NCBI GenBank assembly: GCA_015709615.1
Contig: CP054179.1
Coordinates: 2,480,001-2,544,000 of the forward strand
Direction: 5' to 3'
Source: Gammaproteobacteria bacterium
GTDB lineage: Bacteria; Pseudomonadota; Gammaproteobacteria; Burkholderiales; Nitrosomonadaceae
Length of the DNA stretch: 64,000 nucleotides
Below the pieces are notes generated by a model, which saw only the letters and a program-made list of their open reading frames with translations, made no database searches and was not told the DNA's origin. Below are positions 37,701 through 45,105 of the stretch, in pieces (position 1 is the stretch's first letter; each line of letters opens with the position of its first letter). A program made the position numbers and the translations under genes.

Positions 37701-37942
37701 CTGCGGCTACGACGGTTCTGGGATTGGCTCCTTTTCTGGTGGCCACGGGATTAGGATCGGAAGTGCAGAAACCGCTGGCGATTGTGGTTATTTGCGGATT
37801 GACAACCGCTACCTTGATGACGATGGTGGTGATGCCGATGCTCTATTGCTGGTTTGACGATAAACCTGACAAAGCGGCAACTGATGAATCTGAGCCGCTT
37901 CCAATGCCGGATCTGGCGCAAGGTACTGTTAAGAATGTTTAA
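34760..37942 (+). CDS. Heavy-metal efflux RND transporter (CzcA/CusA family)
   Basis: Proton-driven inner-membrane pump, 1060 residues, with 12 membrane helices and two large periplasmic loops. HME-type signatures include FPDVTNIQVQV near the N-terminus, GMMVDPTVVVVEN in helix 4, and the C-terminal FLVATGLGSEVQKPLA. In CzcA-type zinc/cobalt pumps helix 4 carries DFG-x3-DGAVV-x2-E; here the first Asp is replaced (ALGMMVDPTVVVVE), keeping only the second Asp and the Glu, which is closer to the CusA copper/silver pattern. Metal specificity therefore stays open. It is the last gene of the three-gene operon. Confidence 0.92.
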   Translation: MMAAIVHAMLKQRLLVLIIGLMLCIAGGFAAKSLSVDAFPDVTNIQVQVATVAIGRSPEEMERLVTVPVEIAMTGLPGLVEMRSLNKSGLSLITLVFTDKTDVYFARQLVMERIIDVSPRLIPGITPVLGPVSTGLGEVYQYTIEHPDDGKRALTKEELIERRTIQDWVVRPMLRSIRGVAEINSIGGHVKEYQVYVDPNKLRHYDITLTEVDRALASNNANASGNILALHYEQYLIRGVGLIASLDDIRNIVLREMEGVPVYVRDVAEVTLGGEVRQGASIKNGYTESVTGIVMMLRGGNAKEIVGRVKEKVAEINEQGMLPDGLQIVPFYDRTDLVDSALSTVQSTLVESLILVIVVLSVFLGTVRTSIVVCFTLIITPLVTFMVMNYFGMPANLMSLGGLTIALGMMVDPTVVVVENIYQRLGQAQGTNQSKFNVIVNAVAEVGTPVIFGVFVTILVFLPLMTLEGMEGKTFSPLAITIAISLLIALFVSVLLSPVLSDYLLTGGSEQDTRIVAAFKRAYLRVFDAAMHNQKKTLVIAIGSLMVAFALFPLLGKSFIPIMKEGSVTPVIIRAPSISLEEAIKLETEAMRMIAEIPGVKAVVSKIGRGESPADPASQNESDPIADLDLAGSGRTQQEIEEDIRKALITLPGVNIVISQPIAQRVDEMVTGVRSQVAIKIFGDNLEELRKLSERVARIVKSTRGARDIRIERLSGQQELTIHIDRRAIARHGLNVSDVNELIATAIGGKAVTQVFEGERRFTLLLRFPEKYRYDVEAIKELLLRPADAAPSGMGSGGRLIPLSAVADIQVVDGPAVISREFAKRRVVVGANVHERDMGGFVAELQQRVAKEIKLPPGYYFVWGGQFENMERAMATLAVIVPITLAAIFFLLFMLFNSVKMAGLIYLALPFASVGGVVGLYITGQYLSVPASVGFIAVWGTSILNGVVLISFVRELRDQGLSVEESVRKACEQRFRPVMMTAATTVLGLAPFLVATGLGSEVQKPLAIVVICGLTTATLMTMVVMPMLYCWFDDKPDKAATDESEPLPMPDLAQGTVKNV

Positions 37943-38084
37943 TCTTCTTAGCGAAACAGCACCGGAACATGAAACTTCCCATGCTATTTAGCAATAAAAT
38001 CGTTTTCTGATGTCTATTGCGACGATAGGCTTTGCAAACTCACCGTCAATCGACTGCTCTCCCGCTTTTGTATCAGAGAACCGT

Positions 38085-39341
38085 TCATAGCACGCGGAAA
38101 GAAATGACGGCGATCAATGTTGGCGGCAGTGCGGCAACGAGCAACCCCACCGGATGGATCGATTGTTCATCGAATTTGCTTTTGAGAATCGCAAAACCGG
38201 CAGGATTCGGTGCATTGGCGATGACGGTCAGCCCGCCGCCAGTTACCGCGCCGGCGACCAAAGCGATTTTAAATTCCTCGCTCAATCCTTCAACCAGTGA
38301 TCCCAAATAAGTGAGCGCGGCGTTGTCGGTAATGGCCGTCAATGCCGTCGCGCCGAAGTATACCGCAGTATCGTCCATATCCATGAGAAGCGGCTGCAGC
38401 CACCACTGCTGTTGCCCGCCAAGTACCACCAATCCCGCCAGGAAGAAAGCAACTAGTAACGCTTCGCGTAGAATCAGCGGGCTTTGGTATTGGTGATAAG
38501 CCGTGGTAAATCCCAGGAAGAAGAGAAAAATCCCCATGAACGCCACCGGATGATGAGCGAATAATACTACGAGCGCTAGAAATGCCAGATGAATCAAGAC
38601 GACCGCTAGGGGTGTTTTTGCTGCTGCACCTTCTTTCTGGCCGACATGCCCCAATTCATGCCGGAATATCCAAGTGACGGCTAACGCATTGACAGTTACC
38701 GCTAATGCAGCTTTCCAACCGAAAGTAGCCATCATGAATGCGATATCCCAATTCCATTTTGCGGCTACCATCAATACCGGTGGCGCGGCAAACGGTGTTA
38801 GCGTACCGCCGATCGAAACGTTGACAAACAAAACGCCGATCGTGGCATATTTCAGGCGAGTGGATATTTCCTTGCTGAACAAGGTGTCGCGCAGCATCAG
38901 AGCGGCGAGCGTCATGGCGGCGGGCTCGGTGATGAATGAGCCGAGCAAGGGGACGAAAGCCAGCAATAAGAAGTACATCGCCGTCCCCGTATGAACGGGT
39001 AAAACGGCCGCTGTGTGCCGGACGGTTGCGGCGGTAAAATCCAGAATCGGGCGCGTGCCGGCAATCACCATGATGACAAATACAAACATCGGTTCGGTGA
39101 AATCGCGTGATTCGAGATAAGTAATCGCAGTCTGCTTGCCGCTTGCGGCAAAGATAAACAAGATCAAAACCATCGCCCAGAAGCCGAATACCACTTCCAC
39201 TTCGCCCAATAAATGCCAGATACCGGCGTGGCGAGGCTGGCTGTGCGCCAAGTGCTCGAAGAATTTGGTCGAGAAGGTGTGAATGACTGCCAGTGCGAAT
39301 AACACGGCGGCGATCAGTTCAATGGATGTCGGATTAATCAT
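38085..39341 (-). CDS. Putative Na+/H+ antiporter (PF07399 type)
   Basis: Inner-membrane protein of 418 residues with about 11 helices. The start at 39341 is chosen because the family begins at MINPTSIELIAAVLF, and upstream in-frame codons give a non-hydrophobic extension. Segments such as GTLTPFAAPPVLMVAAKWNW, DNAALTYLGSLVEGLSEE and VTGGGLTVIANAPNPAGFAI match the ion-transporter superfamily pattern in which paired re-entrant loops carry Asn/Asp. Antiport activity is assigned by family only; sodium is an assumption. Confidence 0.82.
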   Translation of the reverse strand: MINPTSIELIAAVLFALAVIHTFSTKFFEHLAHSQPRHAGIWHLLGEVEVVFGFWAMVLILFIFAASGKQTAITYLESRDFTEPMFVFVIMVIAGTRPILDFTAATVRHTAAVLPVHTGTAMYFLLLAFVPLLGSFITEPAAMTLAALMLRDTLFSKEISTRLKYATIGVLFVNVSIGGTLTPFAAPPVLMVAAKWNWDIAFMMATFGWKAALAVTVNALAVTWIFRHELGHVGQKEGAAAKTPLAVVLIHLAFLALVVLFAHHPVAFMGIFLFFLGFTTAYHQYQSPLILREALLVAFFLAGLVVLGGQQQWWLQPLLMDMDDTAVYFGATALTAITDNAALTYLGSLVEGLSEEFKIALVAGAVTGGGLTVIANAPNPAGFAILKSKFDEQSIHPVGLLVAALPPTLIAVISFRVL

Positions 39342-39610
39342 GATGAATTGTCGATAGTCGGGTATGGTGCGAAGATAGCATCTTTTTATGACAGCATGGA
39401 TAAATACCGATGCTTTACTGAAAATTACGATCGGACTGCGCGATCTGCAAGTCATCGTGACAATTTTTGTGCGTCGCAGAGAAACGGTACAATCTACTTT
39501 TATTATAACGAGTGGCGTACTTCCTTATTTGCCCGGTATGCTTAAATTATTTCGTGTTCGATCCGCTTGATACCTCTTTTTCTATCACCTGGCATTCATA
39601 ACGGGCGTGT

Positions 39611-41314
39611 ATGAAGAACATAGTCATATCACTGATCATTGTGCTCCTATCAACTTTCTGGGGCTGCCAGGCAAATGCGGATATTGATGTCGCGGCGGAA
39701 TACAAGGAAACGATTGGCCGGTATATCCAGGTATATCAGCCTGACGATGTGGATTTGCGCATGCAAGATGCTTTGCTAGCGTATCGAAACGGTCGATTCT
39801 CACCCTCCGGTAATTCCGTTCTCAATTTCGGTATCGGTGCAAAACCGGTATGGCTGGCATTTAAAGTCAGAAATGATGGCAATAAAGCGGTGCGCCGCAA
39901 TCTTTTGCTGGAAACTTCCTGGCTGGATAAAGTCGATATTTATTTTCTGCGGCAAAGCGAGCTGATCGACAGCTATCATACCGGGGATAGTTTGATATTT
40001 TCCCAGCGCCCGCTTGATCACCGGGTTTTTGCCACCGGCTATGATTTTAGCGTCGGTGAGATAACAGTGCTGATGCGGGTGGAATCCGACGATGCCATGG
40101 TTTTACCGGTTTATTTCATCAGCGATGAGAAGCTGGCTGATAGAAATCAATTGCAAGCGTATAGCTACGGCTTCATGTACGGCGTCATCCTGGCTTTGGT
40201 TGCTTACAATGTGATGCTGTATATCGGATTGCACACCACGCCTTATCTGTTTTATTCGATTTACCTGTTGTTGTTTTTGCTGCTGAACGCGGCTTACACC
40301 GGTCACGGTTATCAGTGGTTGTGGCCGGAATCGCCGTATTGGCAGAAATGGGCCAATCCGGTACTGATTATGGCATGCACAGTGAGCGGATTCGCCTTTG
40401 CATTGCAATTTCTGAACATCAAACCCGCTTGGCCACGTGTTTACCGCTTCATCATAGTGAGCTCGGCTGTTTTTTGCGCACTGATGCTGCTGGCGATGTT
40501 GAGCGGCGAATTTGTCCTGTCGCTGCTGATCTCTCTGGTTTTTATTTTTTTCTTTTATATTTCTTCAATCGGATTGGGTGTCATTTCACTGAAAACCGGT
40601 AACCGGTTCGCCAAGTATTTTTTGCTGGCGTCGATTTTTACCATATGCGGCGGCGTTATTACCGCCAATGCTATCTGGGGATTGATTCCTTTTAACGAAA
40701 TGACGTACCGGGCAACGGATATCGGGATGATGTTGGATGCCATCTTGCTGGCGTTGGCCTTAGCCGAACGTTTCAATATCAATCAAAGCGAAAAATTGCT
40801 GGCGGAGAAAATGGCCGGCATCGATTTGTTGACCAATTTGAATAACCGGTGGTCTTTTTATAAGTTTGTTCAACCGATCTGGGCCATGGGGCTGCGCAGC
40901 AAGAGCAGCGCCTCGGTCATTATGCTGGATATCGACAATTTCAAGTTGCTCAATGACACTTACGGTCATGCGCAGGGAGATCGTATTTTGGTGCAATTCG
41001 CGGAAACTTTGCGGAAAGAAGCGCGCAGCGGGGACATTCTGGCGCGTTGGGGCGGTGAGGAGTTCCTGATTTTTCTGCCGGAAACCCAATTAACGGATGC
41101 AGTTGCCATTGCGGAACGGATGCGCAATAGGATTAGCGCTCTCCAAATGACAACCGTGAAAAATAAAAAGCTTTCTTTTTCCGCCAGCTTTGGCGTGGCG
41201 CATACCGATGTGGTGAATATGTCGCTGGATGAATTGATTTCCCGGGCGGATCAACAGCTTTATCGCGCCAAGAGACAGGGGCGTAATTGCGTATGTTCCG
41301 AACTGACTGATTAA
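39611..41314 (+). CDS. 7TMR-DISM diguanylate cyclase
   Basis: Membrane-bound c-di-GMP synthase of 567 residues. A signal peptide is followed by a periplasmic 7TMR-DISMED2 carbohydrate-binding-like domain (about 35-165), seven membrane helices (about 185-385), and a cytoplasmic GGDEF domain (about 405-565). The active site reads GGEEF (481-485), and the inhibitory RxxD site is intact as RSGD (472-475), five residues before it. Both features imply an active, product-inhibited enzyme responding to an external ligand. The lipobox-like FWGCQAN near residue 20 may indicate lipidation instead of simple cleavage. Confidence 0.93.
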   Translation: MKNIVISLIIVLLSTFWGCQANADIDVAAEYKETIGRYIQVYQPDDVDLRMQDALLAYRNGRFSPSGNSVLNFGIGAKPVWLAFKVRNDGNKAVRRNLLLETSWLDKVDIYFLRQSELIDSYHTGDSLIFSQRPLDHRVFATGYDFSVGEITVLMRVESDDAMVLPVYFISDEKLADRNQLQAYSYGFMYGVILALVAYNVMLYIGLHTTPYLFYSIYLLLFLLLNAAYTGHGYQWLWPESPYWQKWANPVLIMACTVSGFAFALQFLNIKPAWPRVYRFIIVSSAVFCALMLLAMLSGEFVLSLLISLVFIFFFYISSIGLGVISLKTGNRFAKYFLLASIFTICGGVITANAIWGLIPFNEMTYRATDIGMMLDAILLALALAERFNINQSEKLLAEKMAGIDLLTNLNNRWSFYKFVQPIWAMGLRSKSSASVIMLDIDNFKLLNDTYGHAQGDRILVQFAETLRKEARSGDILARWGGEEFLIFLPETQLTDAVAIAERMRNRISALQMTTVKNKKLSFSASFGVAHTDVVNMSLDELISRADQQLYRAKRQGRNCVCSELTD

Positions 41315-41393
41315 GGGTAAGCGAATGATCGAGAGCGGAGAATCGTTGCAAGTATCCGCATCAGGCTGTTTATTTTATGACGTGACGGCTTCC

Positions 41394-41600
41394 TTAGTGC
41401 AGTTTCCGGAAGCTTGCGATAATTTCATCTTCGTCGTCATCGTCACTCTTATCAAATTCGTCACAGCTTACTTCCAATTCATCAATCAGCTCCACGATAC
41501 GGCTATCAGGCGTCATGCCGTCGGCTAACGCGCAATCATCATCCGTATCCAAGGGATCGGCATCATCTTTATCGTCAAACGAAAAACTTTTCAGCGCCAT
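41394..41600 (-). CDS. Small acidic protein, paralogue 1
   Basis: A 68-residue, very Asp/Glu-rich protein with a good RBS (AGGAGG, 6 bases before ATG). It begins MALKSFSFDDKDDADPLDTD and aligns with the protein at 42567-42797: both start with a basic-hydrophobic stretch, then FSFDD/LSFDDEDD, a P-[LI]-D block, a middle helix (RIVELIDELE / KFAKIIDEFE) and another Asp-rich tail. There is no signal peptide and no membrane segment. Family and function are unrecognised; calcium or basic-protein binding are possible but unsupported. Confidence 0.6.
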   Translation of the reverse strand: MALKSFSFDDKDDADPLDTDDDCALADGMTPDSRIVELIDELEVSCDEFDKSDDDDEDEIIASFRKLH

Positions 41601-41743
41601 GACAACCTCCTGGAAAAATGGGTTCGTACGCTATCAGTAGAACACATTGCCGGGAAGTGTAAAGCAACGATTAGAAAGGATTTTGTGTGATAATTCCGGC
41701 GTTTGAGCGTGCTACCGTAGCCGTGCGGGAAGGAAGGGCTGGT

Positions 41744-42340
41744 TTATACCCACCGGGCGCACACAGATGCCCGGTTCAATGCCAGCCATTGCAATGCAAT
41801 GATGGCGCTGGCCGAGGTGATTTTGCCCGAATTTAAAAAGGCGATAGCCGTATCCAACGGTACCACGTGCACTTTGATGTCCTCGCCTTCTTCGACCGCG
41901 CCGTGCACACCACCGGCATGGGTCGAATCAACCCGACCGCAAAACAATGCCACGCGCTCCGTGGTGCCGCCCGGACTGACGAAGAAGTCATAAAGCGGAA
42001 TCAAATCGCTGATGATGCAATCGGCTTCTTCGATGCTTTCGCGTTTAACGACGTCTTGCGGCGTTTCACCGGCCTCGATCATACCGGCGACGATTTCGAG
42101 CAGCCATGATCCATCCGCAGCAGCCAATGCGCCGACGCGGAATTGTTCAATCAGAATGACTTCATCGCGGATCGGGTCATACGGTAAAACGGCAGCGGCA
42201 TGGCCACGCTCGAATACTTCGCGCACCAGTGGATGACTCCAGTCACCGCTGAATAACCGATGACGCAAGCGGTATTTTTCTATGCGAAAAAAGCCTTCAA
42301 AACAAATTGTTTTCTCTAAAACTTCAACGTTTGTATTCAC
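41744..42340 (-). CDS. nudF: ADP-ribose pyrophosphatase-type Nudix hydrolase
   Basis: A 198-residue cytosolic hydrolase that splits ADP-ribose or similar nucleoside diphosphate sugars. The Nudix box is complete: GMIEAGETPQDVVKRESIEE with the catalytic REx2EE motif. The upstream EVILIEQFRVGALA and downstream FVSPGGTTERVALFCGRV are typical of the NudF subgroup. It is flanked on both sides by the paralogous acidic mini-proteins on the same strand, an arrangement I do not recognise. Confidence 0.88.
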   Translation of the reverse strand: MNTNVEVLEKTICFEGFFRIEKYRLRHRLFSGDWSHPLVREVFERGHAAAVLPYDPIRDEVILIEQFRVGALAAADGSWLLEIVAGMIEAGETPQDVVKRESIEEADCIISDLIPLYDFFVSPGGTTERVALFCGRVDSTHAGGVHGAVEEGEDIKVHVVPLDTAIAFLNSGKITSASAIIALQWLALNRASVCARWV

Positions 42341-42427
42341 TACTGTTTATTTCGTACGTAAAAATGTCGTTCTGCGCTGTGTATGCGATAGACCGTACCG
42401 TCGCGCTTAAGGTGGCTTGTCGCGCCG

Positions 42428-42566
42428 GGATGCTCTGAAAAACTGCTCAGTCATGTCCGCGCTGAAAAAACCGGCTTAAAATGCGCTTAACCTTCCTTTA
42501 TAAACTGCGCTTTCCCGCCTGATTTCGCCTTACCAGATATTGCGCGCTACCTTTTCCAGAGCTTCT
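42428..42566 (+). repeat. MITE-like repeat, family A, copy 3
   Basis: The ends are GGATGCTCTGAAAAA and TTTTCCAGAGCTTC. Internal blocks CTCAGTCATG, CTTAAAATGCGCT and CCTGATTTCGCCTTACC match the other family A copies. It abuts the stop codon of the acidic mini-protein gene (42567), so the end of that gene may have been created or reshaped by insertion. Confidence 0.78.
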
Positions 42567-42797
42567 CTAACGCAATCCTAACGTATCGAGTGTCACATCG
42601 TCATCATCGTCCAAGTCATTCTTGACGGTTTCGAATTCGTCATCGTCAAAATCGTCTTTCGCCGTTTCAAATTCGTCAATTATTTTTGCGAATTTGCCGG
42701 CGGGGATTTTGCTGTCCGTCAGCGCATCATCCTCATCGTCCAAGCCATCAATCGGGTAAAAATCATCTTCGTCATCAAAAGAAAGTTCCTTAATCAT
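42567..42797 (-). CDS. Small acidic protein, paralogue 2
   Basis: A 76-residue Asp/Glu-rich protein. The ATG at 42797 is used because GGAGG lies 8 bases before it; two earlier in-frame ATGs sit on or too near that site. It begins MIKELSFDDEDDFYPIDGLD, and carries a duplicated FD-DDEFETVKNDLDDD-like tail. It is similar to the 41394-41600 product in layout and in the FDDxDD and IIDEFE blocks. A family A repeat lies directly at its stop codon. Function unknown. Confidence 0.6.
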   Translation of the reverse strand: MIKELSFDDEDDFYPIDGLDDEDDALTDSKIPAGKFAKIIDEFETAKDDFDDDEFETVKNDLDDDDDVTLDTLGLR

Positions 42798-43075
42798 CGT
42801 CATTACCTCCATCGAAATATGTTTGAAGATAAGCTATTGATAACAGATCACGCAGTTGAAACAATTAAAGATCACGCCGGAATTTTCCCGGTAATTCTGA
42901 AATTTGAAAAAAATTTACCGAATAATCATTCACTCCACGGCATTTGATTTTTCCTGGTGGAAAAAGTTTGATGGTAAAGCTACCACTGCGGTATTTGGCA
43001 ATTTCTGCTGATGAAATGGTAAGCCGTATAATTTGGTAAAATTGATGGTTACTATTTTGAACGGGCAAATAACTT

Positions 43076-43192
43076 ATGGACGAAGAAACGAAAATATTAC
43101 TCCGCAATATTGCGCATCATCTCAAATGGGTCATCGTTTTATTGTTTGGTATATTGGCTTTGCTGATCGCTGAAATAGCGGGCGGGGTGTGA
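43076..43192 (+). CDS. 38-residue single-helix membrane protein
   Basis: ATG at 43076, stop TGA at 43190-43192. The product, MDEETKILLRNIAHHLK then WVIVLLFGILALLIAEIAGGV, has a charged N-terminal helix and one clean membrane helix, as in many regulatory micro-proteins. There is no clear Shine-Dalgarno, which lowers confidence. It converges on the glycine-zipper lipoprotein gene with an 18-bp gap. Confidence 0.5.
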   Translation: MDEETKILLRNIAHHLKWVIVLLFGILALLIAEIAGGV

Positions 43193-43210
43193 ACGGATAA
43201 CGTTCTCCGG

Positions 43211-43642
43211 CTACTGCCAGCCGGTAACTTCATAGCCTTTTTCTTGCAAGCAGCGCGATACAAAGTTTACGTAAGCCTGACTTGGCCGTGAGGATCTCGA
43301 TGAATACAGAATGCCTCTGAGCAGTCCTGCCACAGCGCCACTGGCCGCTCCCACTACGGAGCCTTGACCTGCCGCACCGTAGATGGCGCCACCTACGGCT
43401 CCACTGGCGGCGCCGACGCCGGCGCCCATCGCTGTGCTGGTTGCCACATTGCCGAGCTTTCCGTTCTCTTCCCTGGCACCGGCCGATTCGGCCAGTTTTC
43501 TGCACGCTTCGATATCCTTTTCAGCAGCCGCTTTTCCCATGGATAGAAAATGCGTATTGGGATAGATAATAGGGCCGGTAGTGGAACAAGCGGATAAGCT
43601 AAAGACAATCGATCCGGATATTAGTACTTTCAGCAGTTTCAT
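43211..43642 (-). CDS. Glycine-zipper lipoprotein
   Basis: A 143-residue envelope protein with lipobox LSAC (Cys19). Residues about 70-112 form a glycine-zipper segment (GAGVGAASGAVGGAIYGAAG and so on) that packs helices in membranes, as in SlyB/OmpA-linked and Rcs-related small lipoproteins. The C-terminus (QAYVNFVSRCLQEKGYEVTGW) holds a conserved Cys that could pair with Cys47 (EACRKL). Its role is probably envelope structure or stress; the exact function is unknown. Confidence 0.78.
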   Translation of the reverse strand: MKLLKVLISGSIVFSLSACSTTGPIIYPNTHFLSMGKAAAEKDIEACRKLAESAGAREENGKLGNVATSTAMGAGVGAASGAVGGAIYGAAGQGSVVGAASGAVAGLLRGILYSSRSSRPSQAYVNFVSRCLQEKGYEVTGWQ

Positions 43643-43784
43643 ACATATACCTCTTTGTTATGATTTTTGGAAACACCGGACAATTATTCACGCTTGCGGT
43701 CAGCTACGTTGGCTGGTGCCCGAAAATTCACCCGGCGATAGTGTCTCTTCGCCTTTGTTTCTTGGGTCTTGCATCGCATTCTAG

Positions 43785-43918
43785 GGAAGCTCTGAAAATG
43801 CTGGTGAGCGTGGCAAGGTGAAATCAGGGGAAGAAACGGTGTTCACATGTGTCAGATGAGCATTTTGAACCTGATTTCAATACTGCATGGTCAAGCGAAG
43901 TATTTTTTTAGAGCTTCC
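43785..43918 (-). repeat. MITE-like repeat, family A, copy 4, with CTAG duplication
   Basis: Starts GGAAGCTCTGAAAA and ends TTTTTTTAGAGCTTCC. CTAG stands immediately outside both ends (43781-43784 and 43919-43922), a clean 4-bp target-site duplication. Read in reverse, the blocks GAAATCAGGTTCAAAATGCTCAT and CCTGATTTCACCTTGCC match copy 2 in the same order. With the family B copy 160 bp further on, it fills most of the gene-free stretch 43643-44498. Confidence 0.88.
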
Positions 43919-44074
43919 CTAGAAGAATTGATCCTCAGTTGATTCAGTATAGCTGGAAAATTCCAGAAATCTATGGAAAAAACTGATTTCGTAATTCGGT
44001 TTGCGAGTGCGGAATCGTAATCGATTGAATTGTGGCGAGTGCTTTTGCTCATCGGAAAGTCATTATTGCGCTAA

Positions 44075-44208
44075 GGATAATTGACTGCACGCGCGAATCG
44101 CTTCGTTGCGCGCTACTCACACCCTTGCTTACCTTGTCGATATATCTCGGTCGCTGTGTTCCGTACGCCTATCGCTTCATCTCGTTCGCCGAATTAATCA
44201 GCATTTCC
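44075..44208 (+). repeat. MITE-like repeat, family B, copy with shortened left end and CTAA duplication
   Basis: CTAA lies directly outside each end (44071-44074 and 44209-44212). The right end GAATTAATCAGCATTTCC and the internal CGAATCGCTTCGTTGCGCG and TCGATATATCTCGGT match the copy at 49139. About 10 bp are missing near the left end. There is no coding capacity. Confidence 0.82.
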
Positions 44209-44442
44209 CTAAGGAAAGCAGGTCTCTGATAATTAAGCCTTTTGATTGGTACTTGCAATACTTAATATTTTTCTTAAATATATTCGGAATACGCAGAAAC
44301 TTTGATTCTACCGGTTCATCTAACCGGCGTGTTTGCGGATTCTACCTATGTGCATGCTGGTCTGATGCTTCTTTTGCCGCCGATTTTGAAGAAAGGAGTG
44401 CCGCCTGTAGGAGTTAATCCTCAAATAAAGTAAAAATGAGAT

Positions 44443-44463
44443 CCGCGTATTTGCGGGTTTTTT
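44443..44463 (+). terminator. Weak terminator-like hairpin before ctaG
   Basis: CCGC-GTATTT-GCGG followed by six T residues. The stem is only 4-5 bp, so this may be a weak terminator or leader structure. It sits 36 bp before the ctaG start codon. Confidence 0.35.
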
Positions 44464-44498
44464 AATGAATCGTGGCTTATTTTATGAGAGATAACACT

Positions 44499-45050
44499 AT
44501 GAATGCTAGCGATCGTGAAACAGCGGCAGATACCTTCAACCAGGCTAATGGAATAATCCGGAAAAAGCTGTTGTTTTTTACGGTCCTCATGTTTGGTTTT
44601 GGTTATGCACTTGTTCCGATGTACGAGAGGTTTTGTGAAGTGGTGGGAATCAATAATCAACGCATACCGATCATTGCGGAAAATGCTGCCGAGGCCGATA
44701 TGTCGCGGATAATTGCGATTGAACTGGATACCAATGTTCGCGGCATGCAATGGAAATTTAAACCGCTGCAAACAAAAGTGAAAACACATCCCGGTGAGCT
44801 TGTCGAGGTGATGTATGAAATTAAAAATGAATCAGATCATGAAATTACCGGTAAAGCAATACCCAGTTACAGTCCGCGCAACCTTGATCAGTATCTGAAA
44901 AAAATCGAATGCTTTTGTTTTACGATGCAAACACTTAAACCGAATGAAGTAAAGCAAATGCCGGTCAAGTTTTTTGTGGATCCACGATTACCTGCCGGTA
45001 TCGATACCGTAACGATTTCCTATACCTTCTTTTCGCAAGAAACCAGTTGA
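44499..45050 (+). CDS. ctaG: Cytochrome c oxidase assembly copper chaperone CtaG/Cox11
   Basis: Inserts copper into the CuB site of haem-copper oxidase subunit I. The protein has about 183 residues from the ATG at 44499 (an ATG five codons earlier is possible). It has one N-terminal membrane helix (LLFFTVLMFGFGYALVPMYE), with Tyr/Phe-Cys at RFCEVVG, and the diagnostic copper motif CFCF (ECFCFTMQTL) in a periplasmic Ig-like domain. The GKAIPSYSPRN and FFVDPRLP segments are also typical. It is unusual in standing alone, away from ctaC/ctaD/ctaE, in a stretch disturbed by two MITE-like insertions. Confidence 0.92.
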   Translation: MNASDRETAADTFNQANGIIRKKLLFFTVLMFGFGYALVPMYERFCEVVGINNQRIPIIAENAAEADMSRIIAIELDTNVRGMQWKFKPLQTKVKTHPGELVEVMYEIKNESDHEITGKAIPSYSPRNLDQYLKKIECFCFTMQTLKPNEVKQMPVKFFVDPRLPAGIDTVTISYTFFSQETS

Positions 45051-45059
45051 AGCATCAAG

Positions 45060-45098
45060 AAACATACCCCCGCAAACCAGCGTGCGGGGGTATGTTTT
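45060..45098. terminator. Bidirectional terminator between ctaG and the peroxidase
   Basis: AACATACCCCCGCA (45061-45074) pairs perfectly with TGCGGGGGTATGTT (45083-45096) around an 8-base loop. A/T tracts flank it on both sides, suiting the two convergent genes. Confidence 0.85.
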
Positions 45099-45105
45099 GA
45101 AGCGC

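Noticed and set aside
44290..44427. A short frame ending LLLPPILKKGVPPVGVNPQIK upstream of ctaG
   Set aside because: It has no ATG in frame after the preceding stop, no ribosome-binding site and no recognisable family. It may be a gene remnant beside the MITE insertions but cannot be supported.
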